Assembly: GCF_900107305.1 (NCBI RefSeq) | Contig: NZ_FNPL01000002.1 | Location: forward strand, 186,001-250,000 | Reading direction: 5' to 3' | DNA: 64,000 nucleotides | Source of the DNA: Thermoactinomyces sp. DSM 45892 | Lineage (GTDB): Bacteria; Bacillota; Bacilli; Thermoactinomycetales; Thermoactinomycetaceae | Part shown: piece by piece, positions 55,793 to 64,000 of the stretch | Layout: every line of letters starts with the position of its first letter | Position numbering within the stretch: position 1 is the first letter of the stretch | Notes under the pieces: generated by a model | What the model saw: the letters and a program-made list of their open reading frames with translations, nothing else | Told to the model about the DNA's origin: nothing | Database searches by the model: none | Position numbers and translations under genes: made by a program

Positions 55793-58700
55793 ATGTCGAA
55801 TATAGAACGATATGAGTCTTCATCTGCACAGAGGCGACTCTATCTAATTCATCAATACCAAACGATGAGTACAGCCTATAATCTCCCTCTCGTGATGATG
55901 GTGGAGGGGAAATTTGATAAAGTCCGTTTTAATGAAGCAGTGAACAAACTGATTCAACGGCATGAATCCTTGCGAACGGGCTTTGTGGAAGAAAAGGGAG
56001 AAGTATTACAGCAGGTATATGAGTCAATCGATATGACGGTTATAGATCGAGGGATGATAGAAGAAGAGGATATCGACAAGCTGGTGCACTCCTTTATTCG
56101 GCCCTTTGATCTGCAAAAAGTTCCTTTGCTCCGTGTAGAACTGGCGGATCTTTCACCGAAGAAGCATGTTTTGATGATGGATATTCATCATATTGTTGCC
56201 GATGGGACCTCCATCCGGACTATGTTAGAGGAAATTCTCGCTTTTTACAATGGAATGGATCTACCGGAACTAGATGTTCAGTATGTGGATTTTGCTATCT
56301 GGCAAAATGATTTCTTTCAGTCTGAGGAGATCAAAGCACAAGAAGAGTACTGGATGTCTACCTTTGCAGAAGAGGTGCCCGTTCTTCAGCTACCGCTCGA
56401 TTACCCACGTCCGCCTGTACTAACATTTACCGGTGATCGTCATTCGTTTACCCTTGATGCCGCTTTGACCGCACAGATTCAAGATTTCGCCCGCCGAGAA
56501 GGTGTGACGCTCTATATGTTTTTGCTAGCCGTATATAACTTGTTACTAGCGAAATATAGCGGTCAAGAATCGATTGTAGTAGGTTCACCGATTGCCGGTC
56601 GGAAACATGTAGAGTTTGAGCGGATCGTGGGTATGTTTGTGAATACACTAGCGATGCGTAATGAACCGAAAAGCGATAAAACGTTCCGCGCTTTCTTGCA
56701 GGAAGTAAAGACAAATGCGCTAAAAGCATATGACAATCAAGACTTCCAATTTGAAGAATTGATCGAGCGTTTAGGTATTACCCGTGATCGGAGTAGACAC
56801 CCGCTATTCGATACAATGCTAGTCGTACAAAACACGGATAAATCCGCGATCGAATTTGCCGGTCTCAGCTTCACCCCGTATGAATTGGAAAACAAAACAG
56901 CTAAGTTCGATCTGTTTGTCGAGGTATTTGATCATGAGCAGGAATTAGAGTTCCATCTCCAATACAATACCGGACTATTCCGTGAAGAAACGGTGAAACA
57001 GCTCGCTACCCATTTGAAACATATCATGCAACATGTGTTATCTCATCCAGAGAAGAAGTTATGGGAGTTTGAACTCATAACCGAAGAAGAGAAACAACAG
57101 CTTCTCACGGTGGGATCAGGCTACAAACTGGATTCTCCAACCGATAAAACGATTACCCAATTATTCGAGGAGTATGTAGCAAAAACACCAGATCATATAG
57201 CCCTTGTATACGGTCAGAGAAAACTTACTTATCGAGAATTGAATGAACGAGCGAATCGTCTGGCACGCACCATACGAGAAAAAGGGATCCAGTCGGATTC
57301 ATTTGTTGGGATTATGGCGGATCGATCGGTTGATATGCTCGTTGCCATCTATGCGGTGTTAAAAGCGGGTGCGGCGTATGTGCCTCTAGACCCTGACCTA
57401 CCAACCGAACGGATCGTCTACATTTTAGATGATAGTAAGACTCATGTACTGGTAACACAGGAAAAATATCGTGGGAATTTAGACTTTGTAGGAGAGACTC
57501 TCTATCTAGAAGACGAATCACTCTATCAAAATGATGGTAGTGATTTAGAGCCAATTAACACCTCACAAAGTATCGCCAATGTGATCTATACGTCTGGATC
57601 AACTGGTAATCCCAAAGGTGTGATGATTGAGCATCATAGCATTGTAAACCTACTATGTGCGTTGCAAGATCAATATCCATTTGGTGAAACAGATGCCTAT
57701 TTACTAAAGACGACTTTCTCGTTTGATGTATCTGTGGCGGAGTTATTCGGCTGGTTCTTTGGCGGGCGGCTCATCATTTTAGAACAAGGTCTAGAAAAAG
57801 ATCCGTTTTGTATGTTACGGGCGATTGATCAATATCAGGTAACCTATCTTAATCTTGTTCCGTCGATGCTCTCTATCCTTCTGGATACCATCACAGAGGA
57901 CAAGCTAGCAATGTTAAATAAACTAAAATACTTATTTGTGGCAGGGGAAGCGATCACACAGCCTGTCATTCATAAGTTTTATCAATTGACCGATACGGTT
58001 CAGCTAATCAATCTATATGGACCTACTGAAATGACAGTTTATGCGACAGGATATCCATTAAGCAAAGATGAGGATCACATCCATGTTCCAATCGGAAAAC
58101 CACTTGCAAACATGGAGGCATATATTGTGAATAGTCATTCGCAACTACAACCAGTCGGAGTGATCGGAGAGTTATGCTTAGCAGGTAGAGGGATTGCAAG
58201 GGGTTATTTAAATAAGCCAGAGTTGACCGACAAAGCCTTTATTGACCATCCATATAAACCTGGGGCCAAGATGTACCGGACTGGTGATATTGCCAGGTGG
58301 CTTCCCTGTGGGAATATCCAGTTTTACGGGCGGATGGACCATCAGGTAAAAATCAGGGGATATCGAATCGAGCTTGGTGAGATCGAAACGAAGTTATTAG
58401 AACATCCAGCTATTCAGAAAGCAGTGGTCGTTGCGCATAAAAATGAGCGAGGCGATTCCTCACTATGTAGCTACCTCGTTTCGGATGGCACATGGACTTT
58501 ATCAGAGCTACGTCAGTATTTGGCTAAGTCGCTACCTGATTATATGATTCCCTCGTATTGTATGGAATTAGAAGAGTTGCCGCTCACCCCGAACGGAAAA
58601 CTAGATAAGCGAGCCTTACCAGATCCCACGATTGAAAATCAAATTCATAAAAAATATATTGCGCCAACTAATAAAGAGGAGATGGCCATAGCCGAAATTT

Positions 58701-60262
58701 TTCAGGAGATATTAGGTGTGGAACGAGTTGGACTGGATGATCATTTCTTTGAATTAGGCGGACATTCGCTTAAAGCGACCATGCTAATCCTACATGTCCA
58801 CAAAAAGCTAGAAGTAGAGTTACCGATGCGTGTGGTATTTAATCATCCGACTGTAAAAGAGATAGCGGAGTATATCCGAGGGGCAGAAACCCATGATTAT
58901 GCTTCTATTCAACCGATTGAGAAACAACCCCATTATGCAGTGAGTTCAGCGCAAAAGCGGATGTATATCATGAGCGAAATGGCTCCTGAGAGTACGGCTT
59001 TTAATATAACCAGCACGATGGTGATCCAAGGGGACCTTGACTATGGTTGGTTCCAAAACATATTTAATGAGTTGGTTCAGCGTCACGAATCGCTACGTAC
59101 CTCGTTTGACTTAGTAGATGGGGAACCTGTTCAGCTTATACAGGATGAAGTTGTTTTTAAACTGGAAGTGATGGAAGCAAAGTGGGAGAACGCAAATCAA
59201 TGGATCAAACGCTTCATCCGCCCATTTGACTTAAAAAAAGGGCCTCTCATCCGTGTAGGACTGATTAAAGTAGAACCCACCGTGCATCTATTCACCATTG
59301 ACATGCATCATATTATTTCGGATGGAACCTCGATCGGCATTTTGATCAAGGAATTTATCCGCCTATGTCGTGGGGAATCACTCTCACCCTTACGTATCCA
59401 ATATAAAGATTTCTCTGCTTGGCAAAATGAAGCCTTACAGTCCGAGATGACGAAGGCGCAGGAAACATACTGGCTAGAGCAGTTTAAGGGTGATATCCCT
59501 GTTTTACAGTTGCCAACGGATTACCCACGTTCAGAATCAGTTGATCATAAGGGGAATTCTGTCATGTTTCAAGTAAGCAAGGAGCAGGCGGATCTTCTAT
59601 ATCAATTCTCACGAGAAAACGAGACAACTTTATTTATTCTCTTGCTCGCCGCATACAATATCTTACTTTACAAATATACAGCACAGGAAGATATCATCGT
59701 CGGGACTCCCATTGCTGGAAGGCAGCATATCGATTTAGAAAATGTGGTGGGAATGTTTGTTAACACGCTACCGATTCGGAATCGTCCTGTTGGAAGCAAG
59801 ACCATTCGAGAGTTCATAACGGATGTAAAGAATCAAGTATTTGCTGCCTATGAGAATCAGGGATATCCGTTAGAAGAGCTTGTCTTCCAATTAGGAATCG
59901 ACCGCGAGGCAAATCGGAATCCGCTATTTGATACCATGCTCGTGGTGCAAAACATGGAGATTCCAGAGATTAAAGTGGATCATCTCCAGTTCCAGCCTTA
60001 TGAGGAAGAGTCATACACTTCACAAGGAGCTTTAACCTGGGCTGCTATTGAAGGTGACGAGGGACTATCTCTAGTTGTGGAATATCAAGTAAGTCTGTTC
60101 AAACAGGAAACCATCGAACTGATGGGGCAAGACTTCCTTACGGTGCTACAAAAAATGATCGAGAATTTGGATGAAACCATTATGGAATTGTCTATTCGTG
60201 AAAAACAAGAAACAGATCAATCAGATGCTTTAAGTGCGCTTGATGAAGAATTCGCCTTTTAA
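55793..60262 (+). CDS. NRPS-5: C-A-PCP-C with orphan terminal C domain
   Basis: A 1,489-residue synthetase. C with HHIVADGTS near 131. A with YTSGSTGNPKG near 598, NLYGPTE near 742 and code DVANFALVYK (no confident substrate). PCP LGGHSLKA near 989. A second, complete C domain (about 1045-1470) has HHIISDGTS near 1172. The protein ends in an acidic tail (DALSALDEEFAF) with no A, PCP or TE after the last C, so that C must work with a carrier on another protein. NRPS-3, which lacks a working C, is the obvious partner. Start ATG 55793 behind AAAAGGGG; an upstream in-frame TTG at 55769 is less likely. Confidence 0.9.
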   Translation: MSNIERYESSSAQRRLYLIHQYQTMSTAYNLPLVMMVEGKFDKVRFNEAVNKLIQRHESLRTGFVEEKGEVLQQVYESIDMTVIDRGMIEEEDIDKLVHSFIRPFDLQKVPLLRVELADLSPKKHVLMMDIHHIVADGTSIRTMLEEILAFYNGMDLPELDVQYVDFAIWQNDFFQSEEIKAQEEYWMSTFAEEVPVLQLPLDYPRPPVLTFTGDRHSFTLDAALTAQIQDFARREGVTLYMFLLAVYNLLLAKYSGQESIVVGSPIAGRKHVEFERIVGMFVNTLAMRNEPKSDKTFRAFLQEVKTNALKAYDNQDFQFEELIERLGITRDRSRHPLFDTMLVVQNTDKSAIEFAGLSFTPYELENKTAKFDLFVEVFDHEQELEFHLQYNTGLFREETVKQLATHLKHIMQHVLSHPEKKLWEFELITEEEKQQLLTVGSGYKLDSPTDKTITQLFEEYVAKTPDHIALVYGQRKLTYRELNERANRLARTIREKGIQSDSFVGIMADRSVDMLVAIYAVLKAGAAYVPLDPDLPTERIVYILDDSKTHVLVTQEKYRGNLDFVGETLYLEDESLYQNDGSDLEPINTSQSIANVIYTSGSTGNPKGVMIEHHSIVNLLCALQDQYPFGETDAYLLKTTFSFDVSVAELFGWFFGGRLIILEQGLEKDPFCMLRAIDQYQVTYLNLVPSMLSILLDTITEDKLAMLNKLKYLFVAGEAITQPVIHKFYQLTDTVQLINLYGPTEMTVYATGYPLSKDEDHIHVPIGKPLANMEAYIVNSHSQLQPVGVIGELCLAGRGIARGYLNKPELTDKAFIDHPYKPGAKMYRTGDIARWLPCGNIQFYGRMDHQVKIRGYRIELGEIETKLLEHPAIQKAVVVAHKNERGDSSLCSYLVSDGTWTLSELRQYLAKSLPDYMIPSYCMELEELPLTPNGKLDKRALPDPTIENQIHKKYIAPTNKEEMAIAEIFQEILGVERVGLDDHFFELGGHSLKATMLILHVHKKLEVELPMRVVFNHPTVKEIAEYIRGAETHDYASIQPIEKQPHYAVSSAQKRMYIMSEMAPESTAFNITSTMVIQGDLDYGWFQNIFNELVQRHESLRTSFDLVDGEPVQLIQDEVVFKLEVMEAKWENANQWIKRFIRPFDLKKGPLIRVGLIKVEPTVHLFTIDMHHIISDGTSIGILIKEFIRLCRGESLSPLRIQYKDFSAWQNEALQSEMTKAQETYWLEQFKGDIPVLQLPTDYPRSESVDHKGNSVMFQVSKEQADLLYQFSRENETTLFILLLAAYNILLYKYTAQEDIIVGTPIAGRQHIDLENVVGMFVNTLPIRNRPVGSKTIREFITDVKNQVFAAYENQGYPLEELVFQLGIDREANRNPLFDTMLVVQNMEIPEIKVDHLQFQPYEEESYTSQGALTWAAIEGDEGLSLVVEYQVSLFKQETIELMGQDFLTVLQKMIENLDETIMELSIREKQETDQSDALSALDEEFAF

Positions 60263-60292
60263 GGGTTGGGAATGGGGAGGATCGTCTCTTAT

Positions 60293-61255
60293 ATGCTAGA
60301 GAAATTACAAAAGCTGGGTCACTTAGTGGGCAATACACCACTAGTTCCATTGGAACATCCATCGATCCATCTTTATACAAAACTGGAATATCATAACCTG
60401 ATGAATAGTGTGAAGGCCCGTACCGCCTTTTATATGTTATCATCCGCGATCAAAAGAGGGGAGATTCACCAAGATACGACGTTGATTGAGTCTTCGTCAG
60501 GCAATCTTGCCATTGCGCTCGCAACGTTTTGCCAATATCTGAAAATCAAATTTATCCCAGTCATCGACCCGAATATAAACAGAGTATACGAAGATTTATT
60601 ACATTCTATCTCCTATCAGGTGGTAAAGGTGACGGATCGGGATGCAACAGGTGGATTCCTCCTGACACGTCTAAATAAAATACAAGAGCTACTCCACTCG
60701 ATTCCGAATGCATATTGGACGAATCAATATCAAAATCCAGATAATTACTATGCGCACTATCATGGGATTGGAACCGAATTAGTCCAACATTTCGAAACAT
60801 TAGACTATGCATTTATTGGAGTGGGGACGGGTGGAACGATTTCAGGGATCTCGAATCGTTTAAAAGAAGCGTTTCCGAATGTGAAAGTGATTGCTGTGGA
60901 TAGTGAGGGGTCTGTCATTTTTAATGATATGCCTAAAAAGAGATATATTCCGGGTATTGGAGCAAGTACGGTTCCTGAGCTAGTAAAACGTGCTGTGATC
61001 GATGAAGTGGTTCATATCTCAGAACAGCATACGGTAGAAGGATGTCATCAATTATTTGAAAATCACGGGATCTTCGCAGGAGGGTCCTCTGGAACATCTT
61101 ATTATGCGATTCATCAATATTTCCAAGATAAAACCTTTGCCCGAAAGCCAAACGTGGTCTTCTTGTGCCCAGATAACGGAATTCCATATGTGCAGACAGT
61201 TTATAACGCCGAGTGGATTAAGTGGCTAACGAAGCAAGCGGCTTTCATATCGTAA
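60293..61255 (+). CDS. sbnA: SbnA-like N-(2-amino-2-carboxyethyl)-L-glutamate synthase
   Basis: PLP-dependent fold-type II enzyme that joins O-phospho-L-serine and L-glutamate to give ACEGA, the first step to L-2,3-diaminopropionate. The 320-residue protein has the cysteine-synthase fold. VGNTPLV opens it; the Schiff-base Lys41 is in NSVKARTAF; then ESSSGNLAIAL and the phosphate loop GVGTGGTISGI follow. GGGGAGG lies 12 bases before ATG 60293; earlier in-frame starts at 60266 and 60272 overlap it. Followed by SbnB- and SbnI-like genes, the staphyloferrin B precursor set. Here it should feed Dap to the NRPSs. Confidence 0.88.
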   Translation: MLEKLQKLGHLVGNTPLVPLEHPSIHLYTKLEYHNLMNSVKARTAFYMLSSAIKRGEIHQDTTLIESSSGNLAIALATFCQYLKIKFIPVIDPNINRVYEDLLHSISYQVVKVTDRDATGGFLLTRLNKIQELLHSIPNAYWTNQYQNPDNYYAHYHGIGTELVQHFETLDYAFIGVGTGGTISGISNRLKEAFPNVKVIAVDSEGSVIFNDMPKKRYIPGIGASTVPELVKRAVIDEVVHISEQHTVEGCHQLFENHGIFAGGSSGTSYYAIHQYFQDKTFARKPNVVFLCPDNGIPYVQTVYNAEWIKWLTKQAAFIS

Positions 61256-61279
61256 TGAAACATACATGGAGGGATTTTC

Positions 61280-62248
61280 ATGCTTTATTTAAACACAGGA
61301 CATATCAAACAAATGGGTGTGGATTGGCATAAAACCGTACAAGTGATTCAAAATGCTGTCCAAAACTTGAAAGAAAACCATTTCGCCCAGCCGATCAAGC
61401 CTTACCTGCGATTTAAAGATAGAACCAATCGAATTATCGCGATGCCTGCCTATATCGGGGGCGATTTTGAAGCGGCAGGGATTAAGTGGATAGCGAGTTT
61501 CCCGAAAAATATTGATAAAGGGATACAGCGCGCACATTCGGTTACGATTCTAAACGATTCCGACACCGGAAAGCCTTTCGCTACTTTCAATACAGCGATC
61601 GTGAGCGGAATCCGTACCGCTTCCGTATCAGGTCTCATCATCCAAGAGTTTGAAAAAGTACGTAATCTAACCGATGTAAAAGTGGGGATTATCGGCTTTG
61701 GCCCAATCGGCCAGTTACATCTCAGTATGGTTACGCATTTACTAGGAAGTAAAATATCATCCGTCACTTTGTACGATAAAAAAGGGATTAATCAAGAGCA
61801 TATCCCAGCAGAGATTCTCGCTAAAACGAACATCGTAAATTCTTATGAAGAAGCATATCAGGATGCAGATATTTTTATTACTTGCACAGTTGCCGCGGAA
61901 GGATATATCGACCAGAAGCCGAAAGATGGAGCGCTCTTACTAAATGTATCGCTTCGTGACTTTAAACCGCAGATCCTCGATTATACGAAGTCGATCATTG
62001 TGGACGACTGGGAAGAAGTTTGTCGTGAAAATACGGATATCGAAGTGATGCACCGTGAGCGGAATCTACAAAAAGAGGATACATACTCCATTGTGGATGT
62101 AGTGTGCCATGAAGCGATGAATAGTCTCAGGGCAGAGCAAGCCATTTTATTTAATCCGATGGGCATGGCGATTTTCGACGTAGCGATTGCCACTTATTAT
62201 TACAAATTAGCAGTGGAAACAGGATCTGGAGTCCAATTGGAAGACTAG
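61280..62248 (+). CDS. sbnB: SbnB-like N-((2S)-2-amino-2-carboxyethyl)-L-glutamate dehydrogenase
   Basis: NAD-dependent enzyme that oxidatively splits ACEGA into 2-oxoglutarate and L-2,3-diaminopropionate. The 322-residue protein belongs to the ornithine cyclodeaminase/mu-crystallin family. Visible are the substrate part (MPAYIGGDFEAAGIKWIASF), SGIRTASVSG and the nucleotide loop VGIIGFGPIGQLHL. Only 24 bases separate it from the SbnA-like gene and its ribosome site is TGGAGGG. Family members include alanine and ornithine enzymes, but adjacency to SbnA and SbnI homologues settles the role. Confidence 0.9.
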   Translation: MLYLNTGHIKQMGVDWHKTVQVIQNAVQNLKENHFAQPIKPYLRFKDRTNRIIAMPAYIGGDFEAAGIKWIASFPKNIDKGIQRAHSVTILNDSDTGKPFATFNTAIVSGIRTASVSGLIIQEFEKVRNLTDVKVGIIGFGPIGQLHLSMVTHLLGSKISSVTLYDKKGINQEHIPAEILAKTNIVNSYEEAYQDADIFITCTVAAEGYIDQKPKDGALLLNVSLRDFKPQILDYTKSIIVDDWEEVCRENTDIEVMHRERNLQKEDTYSIVDVVCHEAMNSLRAEQAILFNPMGMAIFDVAIATYYYKLAVETGSGVQLED

Positions 62249-62294
62249 ATACGGAAAATCGATTGGATTTTGGGGTTAAAGAGGGGGTTCTACC

Positions 62295-63065
62295 ATGAAT
62301 AGTGTGATTTCTTCGCTAGCTTTAATATCGGCGGAGCAAATTTATTTCCATGAATCACATGAAAATGAACGGCTAGGAAAAATATGCAAATCGATAACCG
62401 AGGAGGGCTATTTGAGTAATCCACCGATTGCGCTGAAGCTATCAAATGAAAAATATCTTCTATTAGATGGAGCCCATCGGTTGATGGCCTTAAAGGCACT
62501 TGATTGTAAGCGGATCGTGGTCCAATTAGTAGAAGAAAAGGATGTTTTTTTAAGTGCTTGGAATCATCTCCTCCCACAGGATACTTGGTGGGAGGAACTA
62601 CAACAGTGTCCTTATCTTCATTGGTCTACCGAACCGCTGGATCGCAATTGGCTTGCTCATGTCGTGTTACCTAGTGGAGAAACATACTATTTATATTCTA
62701 CCAACGAGAGCGATGAATTACTGGATCAACTAACAGCGTGGCACCATATTGTAGGACTCTATCAACATAAATGTCATGTTCGTAGAATTCCAAATGGATC
62801 TTACGTACAACCACGGGATGGAGAAGTGTTTATCTGCTATCCACAATATACCTTAGATGGCTTAAAGCGAGTTGTTGAATCCAATCGATTAATGCCAGCT
62901 GGGATCACCCGCTGTATTGTAGAAGGTCGCTTATTAAACTTACGAATTCCACTGGAAATCCTGCAATCCGAACAACTCCCAGTGGAAAAATGGCAAACAC
63001 TACGTAACAAGTGGATGAATAGCCTACGTTTCTATACAGAGCCAGTCTACGTTTGTGAGGCGTAA
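62295..63065 (+). CDS. sbnI: SbnI-like free L-serine kinase (ParB/Srx fold)
   Basis: A 256-residue ParB/sulfiredoxin-fold protein collinear with staphylococcal SbnI (254 residues). SbnI makes O-phospho-L-serine from serine and ATP, the SbnA substrate, and also acts as a heme-responsive regulator. Catalytic-region residues fall at the same numbers as I recall for SbnI: Glu20 in FHE and Asp58 in LLDGAHRLMALKALDCKRI (residues 55-73). The remainder (ITRCIVEGRLLNLRIPLEIL) matches to the C-terminus. ATG 62295 follows AGAGGGGG. Whether it also binds DNA or heme is open. Confidence 0.85.
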   Translation: MNSVISSLALISAEQIYFHESHENERLGKICKSITEEGYLSNPPIALKLSNEKYLLLDGAHRLMALKALDCKRIVVQLVEEKDVFLSAWNHLLPQDTWWEELQQCPYLHWSTEPLDRNWLAHVVLPSGETYYLYSTNESDELLDQLTAWHHIVGLYQHKCHVRRIPNGSYVQPRDGEVFICYPQYTLDGLKRVVESNRLMPAGITRCIVEGRLLNLRIPLEILQSEQLPVEKWQTLRNKWMNSLRFYTEPVYVCEA

Positions 63066-63087
63066 ATTCCTAGAAAAGGAGAATCCT

Positions 63088-64000
63088 ATGAGAGTTTTTA
63101 GACTGATACTCCTAAGCCTCATCATATGCTTAGGTAGTTTTACCCCACTACTAGCAAGTGCACAGCAGGAATTGCTGCATACGACAGTGGAAGAGGTAGA
63201 GAAATTTATAAACGACCAAAAAGAAGCGGGGAAGATCCCGGGCTTAGCCATCGTTGTCACGCAAGGTGATAAAACCATCTATCAAAAAGGGATTGGATAT
63301 GCTGATATCGATCAACAAAAAAAGATCGAACCAGATACGTTATTTGAGATCGGTTCAACCAGCAAGGCTTTTACCGCCCAAGCGTTACTTCAGCTAGAGG
63401 AAAAGGGACTTGTCCGCTTAGAGGATCCGATTACCCAATATATCCCTTGGCTTACTTTAAATTATCAAGGAAAGCCTATCCAAATCACAGTGGAGCAATT
63501 TCTCCACCATACAAGTGGAGTCCCATTTCAAACGATTGGTCAAATTCCTAGTTCCACATCAGACGATGCACTGGAGAAGACTGTGCGAAATCTAGTAGGG
63601 ATTGAGTTATCACATCGTCCCGGTGAAAAATTTGAGTATGCGACGATCAACTATGATGTGTTGGGTTACATCATTCAGCGCGTTTCAGGTCTTTCGTTCG
63701 AAGAGTATATGCAGAAGAATGTCTTTCCAGAGCTAGGCTTGAAAGGTACATATATACAGGGAAATATACCGATCGACAAAATGGCGGTAGGATACAAGGC
63801 AGGCTTTATGCAGGCACTTGAATACAAAGCCCCCCCTTATCGAGGCAATAATCCGGCTGGATATGTCGTCTCAAGCATCGAAGATATAGGGCAGTGGTTA
63901 AAGATTCAGATGGGCAGTGTGAAGGTAAGTGATGCGGTTAGTAAACGAATCACAAAGTCACACGAACCAGACCGGAAAGTGGCACCGGATCTAGATGGTT
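63088..64000 (+). CDS. Secreted S12-family serine peptidase, candidate prodrug-activating D-Asn peptidase (3' truncated)
   Basis: The first 304 residues of a beta-lactamase-like serine hydrolase; the gene runs off the window. It has an N-terminal signal peptide (hydrophobic core residues 6-20, cleavage probably after ASA near 26). The SxxK motif is S90-T-S-K93 in EIGSTSKAFTA. The catalytic Tyr184 is in EYATINYDVLG, with Thr where many relatives have Asn. HHTSGV follows the family pattern at 140-145. Class C beta-lactamases and esterases share this fold. Clustering with an N-acyl-D-Asn NRPS module points to a ClbP/XcnG/ZmaM-type peptidase that removes the leader on export. C-terminal membrane helices, expected in that group, would lie beyond the window. 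Start ATG 63088 behind AAAGGAG. Confidence 0.82.
   Translation, partial: MRVFRLILLSLIICLGSFTPLLASAQQELLHTTVEEVEKFINDQKEAGKIPGLAIVVTQGDKTIYQKGIGYADIDQQKKIEPDTLFEIGSTSKAFTAQALLQLEEKGLVRLEDPITQYIPWLTLNYQGKPIQITVEQFLHHTSGVPFQTIGQIPSSTSDDALEKTVRNLVGIELSHRPGEKFEYATINYDVLGYIIQRVSGLSFEEYMQKNVFPELGLKGTYIQGNIPIDKMAVGYKAGFMQALEYKAPPYRGNNPAGYVVSSIEDIGQWLKIQMGSVKVSDAVSKRITKSHEPDRKVAPDLDG

Noticed and set aside
60293-63065. A staphyloferrin B siderophore locus
   Set aside because: Only the Dap-forming genes are present. No NIS synthetases, decarboxylase or siderophore exporter is visible, and the genes follow an NRPS/PKS operon with a Dap/Dab-type A domain.
63088-64000. The last gene as a class C beta-lactamase resistance gene
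   Set aside because: The SxxK/Tyr framework is shared, but the YxN motif is Y-A-T and the genomic context with an N-acyl-D-Asn module favours a prodrug peptidase. The missing 3' half prevents a final decision.

Overview
ORGANISM. The window is chromosomal DNA of a low-to-moderate-GC Gram-positive of the Bacillales. This rests on a run of Bacillus-type housekeeping genes (YugI-like S1 protein, UPF0435/DUF1128, DUF309, bacilliredoxin, YtqA/YtqB, pckA, pdhABCD, acnA, tpx), AGGAGG-type ribosome binding sites, Bacillus-style LexA boxes and rho-independent terminators. A Thermoactinomycetaceae- or Brevibacillus/Paenibacillus-like host is possible, but I cannot name a genus. LAYOUT 1-28.6 kb: ordinary genome. 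It holds the end of a cobalamin-type ABC importer with a cobalamin adenosyltransferase, redox proteins, gcvH, uridine kinase, PEP carboxykinase (CcpN-like operator upstream), an SDR pseudoenzyme, a tRNA-modification pair, the pyruvate dehydrogenase operon, a LexA-controlled YolD-like gene, tRNA-Pro, thiol peroxidase, aconitase divergent from an IclR regulator (shared operator motif), a bacilliredoxin and a lipoprotein. LAYOUT 28.6-31.1 kb: control region. A degenerate radical-SAM-like gene is divergent from a PlcR/RRNPP-type HTH-TPR regulator. Downstream of the regulator is an unlisted 29-codon gene for a PapR-like signal peptide ending LPFQH. Palindromes and half-sites lie upstream of the promoters. 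LAYOUT 31.1-64 kb: one large co-directional NRPS/PKS cluster. Order: membrane fatty-acid hydroxylase; NRPS-1 (starter C, Asn-type A, PCP, E); a PLP aminotransferase; NRPS-PKS-2 (C-A-PCP-KS-degenerate AT-KR-ACP); NRPS-3 (half C, A-PCP-TE); NRPS-4 (C-A-PCP-C-A[GNAT inserted]-PCP); NRPS-5 (C-A-PCP-C); SbnA-, SbnB- and SbnI-like enzymes; and a secreted S12 serine peptidase running off the end. HOW IT WORKS TOGETHER (inference). The N-acyl-D-Asn module and the exported S12 peptidase form the prodrug-and-activation pair known from xenocoumacin, zwittermicin, amicoumacin and colibactin pathways. SbnI-, SbnA- and SbnB-like enzymes would make L-2,3-diaminopropionate from serine, which fits the Dab/Dap-type code of the first NRPS-4 A domain. 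The missing AT must be supplied in trans. The TE sits in mid-cluster, on a protein with only half a C domain, and NRPS-5 ends in an orphan C domain, so the assembly order is probably NRPS-1, 2, 4, 5, 3. Production is probably under peptide quorum sensing. The most unusual single feature is the GNAT-like domain built into an adenylation domain of NRPS-4. No phosphopantetheinyl transferase, discrete AT or exporter is visible before the window ends.
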